The notes below the pieces were generated by a model. The model did not search any database and was not told the origin of the DNA. It was given only the letters and a program-made list of their open reading frames with translations. From Chitinophaga pinensis (GTDB taxonomy: Bacteria; Bacteroidota; Bacteroidia; NS11-12g; UBA9320), in assembly GCA_945890595.1 (NCBI GenBank), contig CAMDCQ010000037.1:1-15969 (forward strand): a stretch of DNA of 15,969 bases, read 5' to 3'. Of the stretch, positions 15,743 through 15,969 are shown piece by piece. The translations under genes and the position numbers were made by a program. Position 1 is the first letter of the stretch; the number at the start of each line of letters is the position of its first letter.

Positions 15743-15750
15743 CAAACGTA
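15743..15750 (-). promoter_or_regulatory. -7 box for the tatA-gatA-tadA transcript
   Basis: Read on the minus strand this is TACGTTTG, an exact TAnnTTTG match followed by C. Transcription would begin near 15738, about 23 bases before the tatA ATG at 15715. A TTG at -33 is not evident (TTC occurs near there). No other promoter of this quality is seen before the tightly packed genes down to 10882. Confidence 0.6.
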
Positions 15751-15767
15751 CTACAATTCTTTGGATA

Positions 15768-15797
15768 TTGTGAAGTGACAGATAATCCTTAAATTCG
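15768..15797 (+). promoter_or_regulatory. Probable promoter for 3-hydroxyanthranilate dioxygenase
   Basis: TTG at 15768-15770 and TAAATTCG at 15790-15797 (one mismatch to TAnnTTTG) are separated by 19 bases, the ideal spacing. The expected start near 15802 leaves a short AT-rich leader before the ATG at 15816. It is back to back with the leftward tatA promoter, so a regulator here could affect both. Confidence 0.5.
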
Positions 15798-15815
15798 TTT
15801 AAAATTAGACATAAA

Positions 15816-15969
15816 ATGGCAGTAAGAAGACCTTTTAACCTACAAAAATGGATAGACGAGCATAGAGCTGAGCTTAAGCCACCAGTAGGAAATCAAAACC
15901 TGTATAAAGATGCAGGAGATTACATCGTAATGATTGTCGCAGGACCTAATGCTCGAAAGGACTACCATT
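15816..15969 (+). CDS. 3-hydroxyanthranilate 3,4-dioxygenase, 3' end missing
   Basis: Only 51 codons lie in the window. They begin MAVRRPFNLQKWIDEHR, continue with LKPPVGNQNLY and end with VAGPNARKDYH, the N-terminal signatures of 3-hydroxyanthranilate 3,4-dioxygenase (NbaC/HAAO, usually about 175 residues in bacteria). R47 and H51 fall at the numbers of the substrate-binding arginine and first iron ligand of the Ralstonia enzyme. The enzyme is a cytoplasmic Fe(II) cupin that opens the ring of 3-hydroxyanthranilate to give the precursor of quinolinate. In Bacteroidota it usually belongs to the kynurenine route from tryptophan, either to NAD or for catabolism. Its partner genes (tryptophan dioxygenase, kynurenine monooxygenase, kynureninase) may lie beyond the right edge. 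Start choice is secure: ATG with an A-rich leader. Confidence 0.92.
   Translation, partial: MAVRRPFNLQKWIDEHRAELKPPVGNQNLYKDAGDYIVMIVAGPNARKDYH

Noticed and set aside
1..15969. Mobile elements, CRISPR arrays, tRNA or rRNA genes, defence systems
   Set aside because: Reading both strands showed no transposase or integrase motifs, no regularly spaced repeats and no tRNA-like cloverleaf; nearly all bases belong to core genes.

Overview
The window comes from a chromosome of a Bacteroidota bacterium, most likely a member of Flavobacteriales or a close relative. Five things point there: a MurF-alanine racemase fusion, an outer-membrane protein with a carboxypeptidase-like domain followed by DUF5686, a DUF1573 exported protein, a eukaryote-like kynurenine-pathway dioxygenase gene, and several matches to the Bacteroidota promoter consensus (TTG, about 19 bases, TAnnTTTG) with A-rich leaders rather than Shine-Dalgarno sites. 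The DNA is AT-rich and evenly so. I see no transposases, integrases, CRISPR arrays, rRNA or tRNA genes. This is mainly conserved core genome, not an accessory island.

Layout, left to right. A crotonase-family enoyl-CoA hydratase gene enters from the left edge without its 5' end. A DUF1573 secreted-protein gene follows behind a good promoter and ends at a long inverted-repeat terminator. That terminator is shared with a leftward pair, recX then a PLP-dependent deaminase/desulfhydrase gene. Divergent from recX is the rightward murF-alr fusion, which overlaps meaB by 4 bases. Then come alanine dehydrogenase (its own -7 box and terminator), an alpha/beta hydrolase and a large outer-membrane DUF5686 protein. 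A compact leftward five-gene run converges on the last of these; in transcription order it is tatA, gatA, a LysM/transglycosylase-like gene, an SGNH hydrolase gene and tadA. Divergent from tatA, the start of 3-hydroxyanthranilate 3,4-dioxygenase runs off the right edge.

Functional links. MurF-Alr (D-alanine supply and attachment to the murein precursor) lies near alanine dehydrogenase (L-alanine/pyruvate exchange), so alanine metabolism meets cell-wall synthesis here. The leftward run mixes translation accuracy (GatA for tRNA-dependent amidation, TadA for tRNA wobble inosine), protein export (TatA) and two envelope proteins that probably contact peptidoglycan.

The most unusual observation is that the transglycosylase-like protein keeps the fold signatures of the MltD/SLT family but has Leu where the catalytic Glu should be. 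That suggests a wall-binding pseudoenzyme. Two start sites are also revised here (tatA and murF-alr) because -7 promoter boxes fall inside the longer reading frames. I did not find a clearly new multi-gene system.
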